From assembly GCF_036634175.1 (NCBI RefSeq), contig NZ_JAZIFX010000001.1:7874001-7938000 (forward strand): a stretch of DNA of 64,000 bases, in the 5' to 3' direction. The notes below the pieces were generated by a model. The model was given only the letters and a program-made list of their open reading frames with translations. It did not search any database and was not told the DNA's origin. Below, one piece after another: positions 46,073-55,544 of the stretch (its first letter is position 1; every line of letters starts with the position of its first letter). Both the position numbers and the translations under genes were made by a program. This DNA is from Streptomyces sp. P9-A2. GTDB taxonomy: Bacteria > Actinomycetota > Actinomycetes > Streptomycetales > Streptomycetaceae.

Positions 46073-46731
46073 ATGTGCTGGAGCGCGGAGGCCGACCCCG
46101 TGGCGGGCGCCGGGATCGCGGCGGTCGGGGTGGCTTGTGTGGCCCGCGCGGTGCGGGCGGGCCACAGGGGCGACCTTCCGTTCGCCGCGCTGCCGCTGCT
46201 GCTCGGCATGCACCGGATGATCGAGGCGGCGGTCTGAGCCTCCGGCGGAGGGACGGGCCCGGCCGTGCTGCTGTGGGCGCTCATCGCCCTGCCGCTGCCG
46301 GCGCTCTGGATACCGGCGGGCGTGTGGTGCGCCGCGCCGACGGGCGCACGACGGGACGCGCTGCGCAGGCTGACACCGCCCCTCGTCGCCGGGGCCGTGA
46401 CGGCGGCGGTCCTCGGCTGCGTCCTCGCCACCCGTCCCGTGCGGGCGGAGATCCGCGGCCGCACCATCGGTTACGCCGTGGACCTGCCGTACGCCCCGCT
46501 GCCGGTCGTGGACCACCTGATGGCCACCGTCGGTCCCTGCTGCTCTCCGGTGACCGTGGCCTGCGGGTCCTCGGCGTCCTGGCCGGTGCGGGCGCGCTCG
46601 TCTGCTGGGTCCTGTGGCGGCTGGAGTCCGTCTCGACCTGGTGCGCGTTCGCCACCGTGTGCTCGCTGGTCCTGTTCGGGTGGGTGCGGGGGCGTGAGCG
46701 ACGACCGGGACTGACTGCCCCGGCCGGGTGA
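46073..46731 (+). pseudogene. DUF6629-type membrane protein, broken by stop codon and frameshift
   Basis: The gene starts well (MCWSAEADPVAGAGIAAVGVA, with GAGGGCGGA upstream) and the reading continues in one frame except for a TGA at codon 55 (46235-46237) inside what is otherwise continuous family-like sequence (MIEAAV-stop-ASGGGTGPAVLLWALIALP). A second lesion near 46540 moves coding to another frame, which then reads RGLRVLGVLAGAGALVCWVLW to the end at 46731. The MCWSA start and several helices fit DUF6629. Two independent lesions make a read error less likely than real decay. Confidence 0.72.
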
Positions 46732-46736
46732 CGGCC

Positions 46737-46767
46737 TTGACCCATGGGGGTATGTGATGCGCATCAC
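46737..46767. promoter_or_regulatory. Candidate control region with a perfect 14-bp palindrome
   Basis: GTGATGCGCATCAC (46754-46767) is a perfect palindrome; with flanks it reads TGTGA-N6-TCACG, close to Crp/Fnr-type sites. Just before it lies TTGACCC-AT-GGGGGTAT, which holds a -35-like TTGACC and a G/C tract reminiscent of CsoR-type copper operators. Both are about 85-115 bp upstream of the membrane-protein gene. Which regulator binds is unknown. Confidence 0.5.
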
Positions 46768-46850
46768 GTCACCTCGATTGAGTCGGGCACCAGGACAATG
46801 TCCGTACCCTCACGTGACGCTCGAGATCCGGATGCGAGGATGAGGCCGCC

Positions 46851-47579
46851 ATGACCAGTGGGTGGTGTTCTCGCACGGTACGGGCCGCGGTGTTCGCGGC
46901 TGTCTGTGTGCTGCTCGCCGCCCTCGGCCACGTCCTGATGTCGCAGACCGCGGTGCCCGGGTGGGCCCTGGCGGCGGGGGCGGCGGCGACCGGTGTCACC
47001 GCCTGGCTCCTGGCCGGCCGGGAACGCGGTCCGTGGCTGGTCGGCTCCGTCGCGGTGGCCGCACAGGCCGCCCTGCACACCTTGTTCGCCTTCACCCAGG
47101 CACTCGTCCACCCGGACCTCTCGGGCGGAGGCTCGCTGCTCGGGCGCGGGCTGGACAACCTGCTGATGCGTCAGCACGCCACGCCCCACCACTTCCCGGG
47201 TGACGGCATGGGGCACGGCATGGGTGATGAGGCGGCGGGCACCCCGCATTCCGTGTACTCCGCCCATACCGACCACGCCGCGCACTCCATGGCCGCGGAC
47301 GGCATGTCGTCGACCGGGATGCTCGCCGCCCACCTACTGGCCGCGCTGGTGTGCGCCCTCTGGCTCGCGCGTGGCGAACGTGCCGCGTTCCGCATCCTGC
47401 GCGCCTTCGCCGGCCGGCTGTTCGTGCCGTTGCGTGGACTGCTGCTGCGATGGCCCGCACCGCCGGACCGCCCACGCGTCCGTGCACGCCGCGCCGGCCG
47501 GGACCGGATGCCGCGCCGGCTTCTCCTCACCCACACGATCACCACTCGGGGTCCGCCCGCCGGGGCCGCTGTCGTCTGA
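46851..47579 (+). CDS. Membrane protein with a His/Met-rich loop
   Basis: The 242-residue protein has about five hydrophobic segments. Between the third and fourth (about residues 105-150) lies a loop rich in His, Met and Gly: MRQHATPHHFPGDGMGHGMGD and HTDHAAHSMAADGMSS. Such loops bind Cu or related metals, and similar proteins often lie near copper-handling genes in actinomycetes; that role is inference. The C-terminus is Arg-rich and cytoplasmic. It is followed 316 bp later by an ECF sigma factor on the same strand. Confidence 0.65.
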   Translation: MTSGWCSRTVRAAVFAAVCVLLAALGHVLMSQTAVPGWALAAGAAATGVTAWLLAGRERGPWLVGSVAVAAQAALHTLFAFTQALVHPDLSGGGSLLGRGLDNLLMRQHATPHHFPGDGMGHGMGDEAAGTPHSVYSAHTDHAAHSMAADGMSSTGMLAAHLLAALVCALWLARGERAAFRILRAFAGRLFVPLRGLLLRWPAPPDRPRVRARRAGRDRMPRRLLLTHTITTRGPPAGAAVV

Positions 47580-47895
47580 CGACAGCCGGTTCCCCGAGGC
47601 CTCCCGGAACCCGGCGGACCGACGGATCGACGTCATGGTCGAGCCGTCGGACGTCGGTGTTCCCGCCTCGGGCACCGGCCGCGCACTTCCGTGCCCGGCC
47701 GCCACCCCACCCCCTCACCGGCACCGTCGTGCCGCGCCCGTCGGCCCTCGGGCCGTCGGACCCGCCGAGCCGGTCGCGCCCGCGGTGTCACGCGGATACG
47801 GCCACGCCGTACCGCTTGCCCGCGTACGCCGATGGCGCGACGCGCCGACGCGGATTCGGCTGCCGGTGCCGGAACTCCCGGAAGGACAGTCGCAG
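47580..47895 (+). other. Gap of 316 bp before the sigma factor gene
   Basis: The sigma-factor frame stays open upstream throughout this stretch, but the translation is Pro/Arg/Ala-rich without conserved features. It ends in GGAAGGACAG, the probable ribosome binding site of the sigma gene. No separate gene is seen. Confidence 0.4.
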
Positions 47896-48480
47896 GTGAG
47901 CACTGTTGCCCTGCTTCCCCCACGGAAACAGCCGAAAGAGGAGTCGATCACCGCCTGGGCGCTCGCCGCCCGCGGTGGAGACGCCGAGGCCGAGGAGCGT
48001 TTCGTACGTGCTCTGCACCCGGACGTCCGCCGCTACGTGACGTTCCTCGGCGCCGACCCGCAGAGTGCCGACGACCTGGCTCAGGACACGTTCCTGCGGG
48101 CCCTGAGCAGCCTGCACCGGTTCGAGGGCCGTTCGTCGGCCCGTACCTGGCTGCTGACGATCGCCCGTCGAGCCGTGATCGACGGCATCCGCCACAACTC
48201 CGTCCGCCCCCGCCTGTCGGACACGGCGGACTGGGAGTCGCTCGTCGAACGCAACCAGCCGCGTGATCTGCCGGGCTTCGACGACGGCGTCGTCCTCGCG
48301 GAACTACTGGACGCGCTCCCCGACGACCGGCGGGAGGCGTTCGTCCTCACGCAGATGCTCGGCCTCCCTTATGCGGAGGCCGCCCTCATCGTCGGCTGCC
48401 CGATCGGCACGGTGCGCTCGCGGGTCGCCCGCGCCCGCGTCTCGCTGATGCAGTGGCTGGGCGAGGCCGACGACACATGA
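47896..48480 (+). CDS. ECF sigma factor (SigC-like)
   Basis: The 194-residue protein has sigma region 2 (ALHPDVRRYVTFLGADPQSADDLAQDTFLRALSSLHRFEGRSSARTWLLTIARRAVIDGIR) and region 4 (LLDALPDDRREAFVLTQMLGLPYAEAALIVGCPIGTVRSRVARARVSLM). It directs RNA polymerase to a special promoter set. No anti-sigma gene follows; instead there is a terminator. A GTG start behind GGAAGG is chosen since family length fits. The neighbouring His/Met-rich membrane protein might be part of its control or its regulon, but nothing in sequence proves it. Confidence 0.9.
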   Translation: MSTVALLPPRKQPKEESITAWALAARGGDAEAEERFVRALHPDVRRYVTFLGADPQSADDLAQDTFLRALSSLHRFEGRSSARTWLLTIARRAVIDGIRHNSVRPRLSDTADWESLVERNQPRDLPGFDDGVVLAELLDALPDDRREAFVLTQMLGLPYAEAALIVGCPIGTVRSRVARARVSLMQWLGEADDT

Positions 48481-48485
48481 AGGCA

Positions 48486-48526
48486 TTCCTCCGGCCGGGC
48501 GGCGGCACAGTACCCGGCCGGAGGAA
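48486..48526 (+). terminator. Terminator of the sigma factor gene
   Basis: TTCCTCCGGCCGGG (48486-48499) and CCCGGCCGGAGGAA (48513-48526) form a perfect 14-bp stem with a 13-base loop just after the stop codon. Confidence 0.8.
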
Positions 48527-48584
48527 GAGCGGGCAGTAATCTGGACCGTTGGCCCAGTGGCTGACGACTCCCCGGAGGCACCGC

Positions 48585-49562
48585 GTGACGACCACCACCC
48601 CGCCGGTCACCCTCGACGACGTCCGCGCCGCCGCCGAACGGCTCGACGGCGTCGCCCGTCGCACCCCGGTCCTGCGCTCCCGCACCCTGGACGCGCGGGC
48701 CGGCGCCGAAATCCACCTGAAGTGCGAGAACTTCCAGCGGGTGGGCGCCTTCAAGTTCCGGGGCGCCTACAACGCGGCCTCCCGGCTCACCCCCGAGCAG
48801 CTGTCCCGGGGCATCGCCGCCTACTCCTCCGGCAACCACGCCCAGGCCGTCGCCCTGGCCGCGCGGGAACTCGGCACCACGGCCGTCATCGTCATGCCCG
48901 AGGACGCCCCGCCGTCGAAGCGGGCGGCCACCGAGGCGTACGGCGCTCGGATCGTCACGTACGACCGGTACACCGGCGACCGGGTCGCCGTCGCCGAAGC
49001 CCTGGCCGCGGAACGCGGCCTGACGCTCATCCCGCCCTACGAGCATCCGCACGTCATCGCCGGACAGGGCACGGCGGCCCTCGAACTCCTCGAGGAGGCC
49101 GGAGAGCTGGACGCGCTGCTCGCACCGGTCGGCGGCGGCGGGCTGATCGCCGGAAGCGCCACCGCGGTCAAGGGCCTGCACCCCGGGACGCGGGTGATCG
49201 GCGTCGAGCCCGAGGCGGGCGACGACACCAAGCGGTCCCTGGAGGCGGGACACCGCGTGAGCGTCCCGGTCCCGCGCACCATCGCCGACGGCCAGGCGCC
49301 GCACACCCCGGGTGAGCTGACGTTCTCCGTCAACCAGCGGCTCCTGGACGGGATCGTCCTTGTCGGCGACGACGAGATCAGGGACGCCATGCGGTTCGCC
49401 TTCGAGCGGCTGAAGATCGTCCTCGAGCCGAGCGGCGCCACCCCCTTGGCCGCGCTCCTGACCGGCCGTATCGGCCCCCTCCCGAACCGGGTCGGACTGA
49501 TCCTCTCCGGCGGCAACATCGACGCGGCGCGCTTCGCCCGGCTGTGCGGCCCCGGCACTTAG
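48585..49562 (+). CDS. Threonine/serine dehydratase-like PLP enzyme
   Basis: The 325-residue fold-type II PLP enzyme has the Schiff-base lysine in HLKCENFQRVGAFKFRGAYNA, the phosphate-binding VGGGGLIAG, AAYSSGNHAQAVALAARELG and the closing LSGGNIDAARF. The absence of an ACT domain and the length place it with biodegradative threonine dehydratase, serine racemase or hydroxyaspartate dehydratase; these cannot be told apart here. GTG 48585 is chosen with GGAGG seven bases upstream. It converges on the SRPBCC gene with a 4-bp overlap of the stop codons. Confidence 0.9.
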   Translation: MTTTTPPVTLDDVRAAAERLDGVARRTPVLRSRTLDARAGAEIHLKCENFQRVGAFKFRGAYNAASRLTPEQLSRGIAAYSSGNHAQAVALAARELGTTAVIVMPEDAPPSKRAATEAYGARIVTYDRYTGDRVAVAEALAAERGLTLIPPYEHPHVIAGQGTAALELLEEAGELDALLAPVGGGGLIAGSATAVKGLHPGTRVIGVEPEAGDDTKRSLEAGHRVSVPVPRTIADGQAPHTPGELTFSVNQRLLDGIVLVGDDEIRDAMRFAFERLKIVLEPSGATPLAALLTGRIGPLPNRVGLILSGGNIDAARFARLCGPGT

Positions 49563-49969
49563 GCGGACTCCATCACCTCCTTGAGCCGTGCCAGGTCGGC
49601 GGCGACCATGGAAGCGTCACGCTCGAATGCGGCGTCGCTCGTCCCCGGCTGCCGACGGAGGGTGAACACCACCTCACTGCCCGAACCGTCGACGAGCACG
49701 CGGACCGGATTGTGGACGGTCTCCCCGGAAGGCAGCGTGACGTCGTGGTCGATTACACCCCACTCATTGCGTGGTGCGAAGGCGACCACGACCCGGCCCA
49801 TGGGGGAGGACTCCGCGACCCACTGACCGTCGATCCTTTCGACGGATCCGCCCAGGCCATGGGCCCATGCGGGCAGATTGGCCGGTTGTGACGCATAGGC
49901 GTAGACATCGGCGGCGGTACGGTCGATGCGGATGCTGAGGTGGCGCGATTCCCTGCCGGTGCTCTTCAT
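49559..49969 (-). CDS. SRPBCC-fold (START-like) protein
   Basis: The 136-residue protein opens HLSIRIDRTAADVYAYASQPANLPAWAHGL, the usual first strand and helix of polyketide cyclase/SRPBCC domains, and ends in a long helix ERDASMVAADLARLKEVM. Such proteins bind a hydrophobic ligand in a deep cavity. No ligand can be named. It overlaps tail to tail with the dehydratase gene. Confidence 0.8.
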   Translation of the reverse strand: MKSTGRESRHLSIRIDRTAADVYAYASQPANLPAWAHGLGGSVERIDGQWVAESSPMGRVVVAFAPRNEWGVIDHDVTLPSGETVHNPVRVLVDGSGSEVVFTLRRQPGTSDAAFERDASMVAADLARLKEVMESA

Positions 49970-50193
49970 GGCAGCGACGGTAGCGGGACGCCGTCCTTGT
50001 CCTCTTGAACGAATCGGGCATGTGTGACCCGCCGGCGGCCCTTGACCGTACCGGTACCGGCCCCATCACCGAATGGCGTACCCGTCTTGACGGGCAGACG
50101 ATGGAGTGATGGGCCGAGGCCCCCCGCCGGTGCCGCGCGGACGCCCCGAGACCGGCCGGCCGCGCGGGCGTACGGCCGGAAGGGAGCAGGGAC

Positions 50194-50556
50194 ATGCTGG
50201 AGATCAAGACACTGGACAAGCCGGACGAGCGGCGGGACTTCCCCAGGGGCCATCTCGAAGCCGTCCACATGACCGGGCTGGACTTCGCCGTGGCCGTTTT
50301 CGAGCCCGGGTGGCGCTGGTCCGAGTCCGTCGGACCGATCGCCGGAACGCCGAGCTGCCGGATCCACCACAACGGTTACGTCCTCCAGGGCCGCATGCGC
50401 ATCCGCATGGACGACGGCGCCGAGAGCGAGGTCGGCCCCGGCGACGTCTTCGTCTGCACACCCGGCCACGACGCCTGGGTCGTCGGCGAGGAACAGGTCG
50501 TGGTGTACGACTTCGCGGGCGCCATGGCCCAGAGCTACGCGAAGGCCGCCGACTAG
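50194..50556 (+). CDS. Small cupin-domain protein
   Basis: The 120-residue single cupin has PGWRWSESVGPIAG, HHNGYVLQGRMRIRMDDGAESEVGPGDVFVCTPGHDAWVVGEE, containing the second cupin motif G-D-x-F-x-x-x-P-G-H. The first motif has one of the usual His ligands. It could bind a metal, but activity is unknown. AGGGAG lies seven bases before the ATG. A methyltransferase relic follows directly. Confidence 0.82.
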   Translation: MLEIKTLDKPDERRDFPRGHLEAVHMTGLDFAVAVFEPGWRWSESVGPIAGTPSCRIHHNGYVLQGRMRIRMDDGAESEVGPGDVFVCTPGHDAWVVGEEQVVVYDFAGAMAQSYAKAAD

Positions 50557-50564
50557 CGCCTTTC

Positions 50565-50840
50565 GTCCGGATCAGGCCGGCCGACGACGGGAGCGCCGAG
50601 CGACGCACGGTCGTCGTCGAGCGGTTCGCGACACCGGAGGAGTTCCGGGACTGCTTCGAGCAGCGCTACGGCCCGGTCATCAGCGTCTACAACTCCCTCG
50701 CGGGCGACCCCGAGCGCGTTGCCGCCCTTGACACCGAACCGGCAGGCCTCGCCCGCCGCCACGACCGGGGAACCGGGGAGGGCCATCTGGTCATGGACCG
50801 GGAATACCCGCTGTACGCTGCGCATCGCTCGCCCGCCTGA
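50565..50840 (+). pseudogene. C-terminal fragment of a SAM methyltransferase
   Basis: The frame reads TVVVERFATPEEFRDCFEQRYGPVISVYNSLAGDPERVAALDTEPAGLARRHDRGTGEGHLVMDREYPLYAAH, like the end of ubiE/class I methyltransferases of actinomycetes. The SAM-binding domain and the start are gone; upstream is the cupin gene. It is a relic of about 90 residues. Confidence 0.6.
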
Positions 50841-50858
50841 ACCTCCATCTGGGGGCGG

Positions 50859-50902
50859 CACGGACTGAGCACGGACTGAACACGGACTGAACACGGACTG
50901 AC
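50859..50902 (+). repeat. Four tandem copies of an 11-bp unit
   Basis: CACGGACTGAG, CACGGACTGAA (twice) and CACGGACTGAC lie directly next to each other between the methyltransferase relic and the terminator. Each copy carries a TGA, so the array closes frames. It probably arose by slippage. Confidence 0.9.
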
Positions 50903-50942
50903 AGCGCTATCCAAGCGCTTGTTCACCTCTTCTGTCATCCCC

Positions 50943-50984
50943 ACGAGGGTGGGGTGGCCCTCATGACGGCCACCCCACCCTCGT
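50943..50984. terminator. Strong bidirectional terminator
   Basis: A perfect 17-bp stem (50943-50959 with 50968-50984) has an 8-base loop. It separates the rightward cupin region from the leftward lutC stop at 51082 and can serve both. Confidence 0.85.
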
Positions 50985-51081
50985 CCCTGTTCACGCACCC
51001 GCACAGCCTCGGCCGCACTGGGCGCAGCCCTCTGTCCCGAAGGGGGGTACTCAGCGGCACCCCGCGGACGCGGGCAGAGGG

Positions 51082-51723
51082 TCAGCCGACCAGGACGACC
51101 TCCAGGACGCGCGGGCCGTGGACGCCCTCCACCCGGTCGAGTTCGATGTCGCTCGTCGCCGAGGGACCGGAGATCCAGGTCAGGGGACGTGCCGGATCGA
51201 GGCGCTCGAGGGCGTACGGGACGGAGGGGACGACCTGCGCGGCGCGGACGACACAGATGTGATGGTCCGGGACGAGGGTGATCCGGCGGCGGCCCTGGTC
51301 GGGGGAGCCGTCGAGGACGATCGTGCCGGTCTCGGCGACGGCGACCGCGCAGGCGGTGACCACGCTGTCGACCCGGTCCAGTTCGTGCGGGGTGCTCTCG
51401 GCCCGGTCCGCGACCCGCCTCACGTCGCTCCCCGCGAGCCAGCTCTCGTCCAGCCCCGGGGGGACGAGGACCGACGAGGAGCCGCGCGAGACCAGGAGCC
51501 CGGCGACGACCTCGGCCAGATGGCCGGCGTCGGTGCGGTGGACGATCGCACGGTAGTCGGCGAGGTTCTCGGCGAGGAGGTCCAGCGTCTGCGCGGGGGT
51601 GCGGTCACCGTGCTCGCGCAGGTAGTCGCGGGTGACCGCCCGCTCGTACGGGGCCCCGTCGCCCCGCGGGACGTCGGCGAGGGCGCGCCGCACCCGGCCC
51701 AGGATCCGTTCCCTGCTGCTCAC
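51082..51723 (-). CDS. lutC: L-lactate utilisation protein LutC (LUD domain)
   Basis: The 213-residue LUD-domain protein contains ERILGRVRRALADVPRGDG, VAVAETGTIVLDGSPDQGRRRITLVPDHHICVV and a closing ISGPSATSDIELDRVEGVHGPR, all standard in LutC/YkgG. With LutA and LutB it oxidises L-lactate to pyruvate. Its GTG start overlaps the lutB stop. It is the last gene of the leftward unit. Confidence 0.95.
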   Translation of the reverse strand: MSSRERILGRVRRALADVPRGDGAPYERAVTRDYLREHGDRTPAQTLDLLAENLADYRAIVHRTDAGHLAEVVAGLLVSRGSSSVLVPPGLDESWLAGSDVRRVADRAESTPHELDRVDSVVTACAVAVAETGTIVLDGSPDQGRRRITLVPDHHICVVRAAQVVPSVPYALERLDPARPLTWISGPSATSDIELDRVEGVHGPRVLEVVLVG

Positions 51724-53264
51724 CGGTCACCGTCCTTGTCCTCGGCCTTGTCCTTCGCCGGCGTCCCGGCACCGGTGGTCGTACTCACCGCGGCGGAGCC
51801 GCCCCTGCCGTGTGTGCGCTGCCACCAGTCGCGGAAGGGCTCCGCGGGCACCGCCGGAAGATCCCGGGTGCCGCTCCACGCCCGGCCGGGGCCCGGCAGG
51901 GTGCGCGGGTGCAGGCGCCGGGTGCGGGAGGCGAGGCGCTGGCCGGTGCGCAGCGCGCCCGGGTGCGAGAACGCCCAGCGGGCCGCGCGCATCGCGGCAC
52001 GCTCGGCGGCGTGCCCCTTCACCGGCTGGAGCACGACCTTGTTGCCGTCCCGGACGGCCTGGCCGCCCTCCACGACCCGTTCCCGCAGATGCACCAGCAC
52101 CTCGGGGATGTCGATGGCGACCGGGCACACCTCGTAGCAGGCCCCGCACAGCGACGAGGCGTACGGCAGGGAGGCGTCGATCTCGCTTGCCGTGCCCCGC
52201 AGTTGGGGACTGAGGATGGCGCCGATCGGGCCCGGGTAGACGGAGCCGTAGGCGTGGCCGCCGGCCCGCTCGTAGACCGGGCAGACGTTCAGGCACGCCG
52301 AGCAGCGGATGCAGCGCAGTGCCTGCCGGCCGACCTCGTCGGCAAGCGTGTCGGTGCGGCCGTTGTCCAGCAGGACGAGGTGGAAGGCGCGCGGGCCGTC
52401 CGCGTCGGTGGTGCCGGTCCAGGTGGACGTGTACGGGTTCATGCGCTCGGCGGTCGAGGAACGCGGCAGGGTCTGCAGGAACACCTCCAGGTCCTGCCAG
52501 GTCGGGACGATCTTCTCGATGCCGACGACCGAGATCAGCGTCTCCGGCAGGGTCAGGCACATCCGCCCGTTGCCCTCGGACTCCACCACCACCAGTGTGC
52601 CGGTCTCGGCGACCATGAAGTTGGCCCCGGAGATTCCGACCTTGGCACGCAGGAACTTCTCCCGCAGGTGCAATCGCGCGGCTTCGGCGAGTTCGGCGGG
52701 CGTGTCGGTGAGGCCCTCGGGTGCCGGGCGGCCCCAGCCGCTCATCTCGCGGGCGAAGATGTCCCGGATCTCCCCGCGGTTGCGGTGGATCGCGGGGACG
52801 AGGATGTGCGAGGGCCGGTCCTTGCCCAACTGAACGATCAGCTCGGCCAGGTCGGTCTCGTAGGCGCGGATGCCCGCCGCCTCGAGGGCCTCGTTGAGCT
52901 CGATCTCCTGCGTGGCCATCGACTTGACCTTGACGACCTCCGACTCGCCCGTCTCCTTGACGAGTGCGGTCACGATCCGGTTGGCCTCGGTGGCGTCGGC
53001 GGCCCAGTGGACCGTGCCGCCCGCGGCCGTCACCGACTCCTCCAACCGCACGAGGTACTCGTCCAGGTGATGGAGCGTATGGTCCTTGATCCGCTTGCCG
53101 GCCTCCCGCAGCTGTGCCCAGTCCGACAGCTCCGCGACGGCCTTCGCCCGCTTGGCCCGGATGGTGTGCGTGGCATGCCGGAGGTTGCCGCGCAGGGTGG
53201 TGTCGCGTACCGCCTCCCGCGCGGCCTGCGGAAAGGCCGGCATCCCGACGAACGTTCCGCTCAT
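51720..53264 (-). CDS. lutB: L-lactate utilisation iron-sulfur protein LutB
   Basis: The 514-residue protein combines an N-terminal LUD domain (EVVKVKSMATQEIELNEALE, VAETGTLVVVESEGNGRM) with a C-terminal pair of [4Fe-4S] motifs CIRCSACLNVCPVY and CGACYEVCPVAID. The ATG at 53262-53264 lies inside the lutA stop. The last 40 residues are a charged tail. It passes electrons within the LutABC L-lactate dehydrogenase. Confidence 0.95.
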   Translation of the reverse strand: MSGTFVGMPAFPQAAREAVRDTTLRGNLRHATHTIRAKRAKAVAELSDWAQLREAGKRIKDHTLHHLDEYLVRLEESVTAAGGTVHWAADATEANRIVTALVKETGESEVVKVKSMATQEIELNEALEAAGIRAYETDLAELIVQLGKDRPSHILVPAIHRNRGEIRDIFAREMSGWGRPAPEGLTDTPAELAEAARLHLREKFLRAKVGISGANFMVAETGTLVVVESEGNGRMCLTLPETLISVVGIEKIVPTWQDLEVFLQTLPRSSTAERMNPYTSTWTGTTDADGPRAFHLVLLDNGRTDTLADEVGRQALRCIRCSACLNVCPVYERAGGHAYGSVYPGPIGAILSPQLRGTASEIDASLPYASSLCGACYEVCPVAIDIPEVLVHLRERVVEGGQAVRDGNKVVLQPVKGHAAERAAMRAARWAFSHPGALRTGQRLASRTRRLHPRTLPGPGRAWSGTRDLPAVPAEPFRDWWQRTHGRGGSAAVSTTTGAGTPAKDKAEDKDGDR

Positions 53265-54019
53265 ACGGCCGTCGCCTCCTCTTCCGTGCTCGCCAGGATC
53301 TCCGCGATGTGCACCGGCCGCATGCCGGTCCGCAGCCGGGTCATCGTCCCCCCGATGTGCATCAGGCAGGAGTTGTCCGCCGCGCACAGCACCTCGGCGC
53401 CCGTCGACTCGGCGTTGCGCACCTTGTCGGTGCCCATCGCCGCGGAGACGTCGGGGTTCTTCAGCGCGAACGTGCCGCCGAATCCGCAGCACTCGTCGGC
53501 CCCCGGCAGTTCGGCCAGCTCCAGCCCCTTCACGGCTTCCAGGAGCCGCCGCGGCCGGTCGCCGAGTCCGAGGGAGCGCAGCCCGTGACAGGTGGGGTGG
53601 TAGGTCACCGTGTGCGGGTAGTACGCGCCGACGTCCGTCACCCCCAGTACGTCCACCAGGAACTCGGTGAGTTCGTACGTCTTCGGCACCACCGGCGCCA
53701 GCGTGGCCGCGAGGCCGCCCCCGCGCCCCTCCACGCGGGCCCGCTCGCCCATCCGGGGATACAGCTCCCGCACCATCGCCCCGCACGACCCCGACGGCGT
53801 CACGATCGCGTCGTAGTCCCCGAAGACCTCGGAGAAGCGCCGGGCGAGCGGCTCGGCCTCGTGCCGGTACCCGGTGTTGTAGTGCGCCTGCCCGCAGCAG
53901 GTCTGCGCCATGGGGAAGTCGACCTCGACGCCGAGCCGGGTCAGCAGCTTCACCACCGCGCGCCCGGTGTCGGGATAGAGCGTGTCGTTGACGCAGGTCA
54001 GGAACAGGGCGACACGCAT
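53261..54019 (-). CDS. lutA: L-lactate utilisation protein LutA (CCG domain)
   Basis: The 252-residue protein has two cysteine-rich CCG repeats: QTCCGQAHYNTGY and ADECCGFGGTFALK, preceded by FLTCVNDTLYPDTG. These bind an iron-sulfur site like that of glycolate oxidase and heterodisulfide reductase subunits. AAGGAG lies five bases upstream of the ATG. It is the first lut gene and begins 73 bp after the end of rhaB, so it is probably in the same transcript. Confidence 0.95.
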   Translation of the reverse strand: MRVALFLTCVNDTLYPDTGRAVVKLLTRLGVEVDFPMAQTCCGQAHYNTGYRHEAEPLARRFSEVFGDYDAIVTPSGSCGAMVRELYPRMGERARVEGRGGGLAATLAPVVPKTYELTEFLVDVLGVTDVGAYYPHTVTYHPTCHGLRSLGLGDRPRRLLEAVKGLELAELPGADECCGFGGTFALKNPDVSAAMGTDKVRNAESTGAEVLCAADNSCLMHIGGTMTRLRTGMRPVHIAEILASTEEEATAV

Positions 54020-54092
54020 CGCGGCTCCTTGTGGATCGATCGTCGGGTGGATGCAGGGTAGTGCGCGGGCGCCGCGCGGGGGAGACCTCCGG

Positions 54093-55540
<1,448 letters not shown>

Positions 55541-55544
<4 letters not shown>

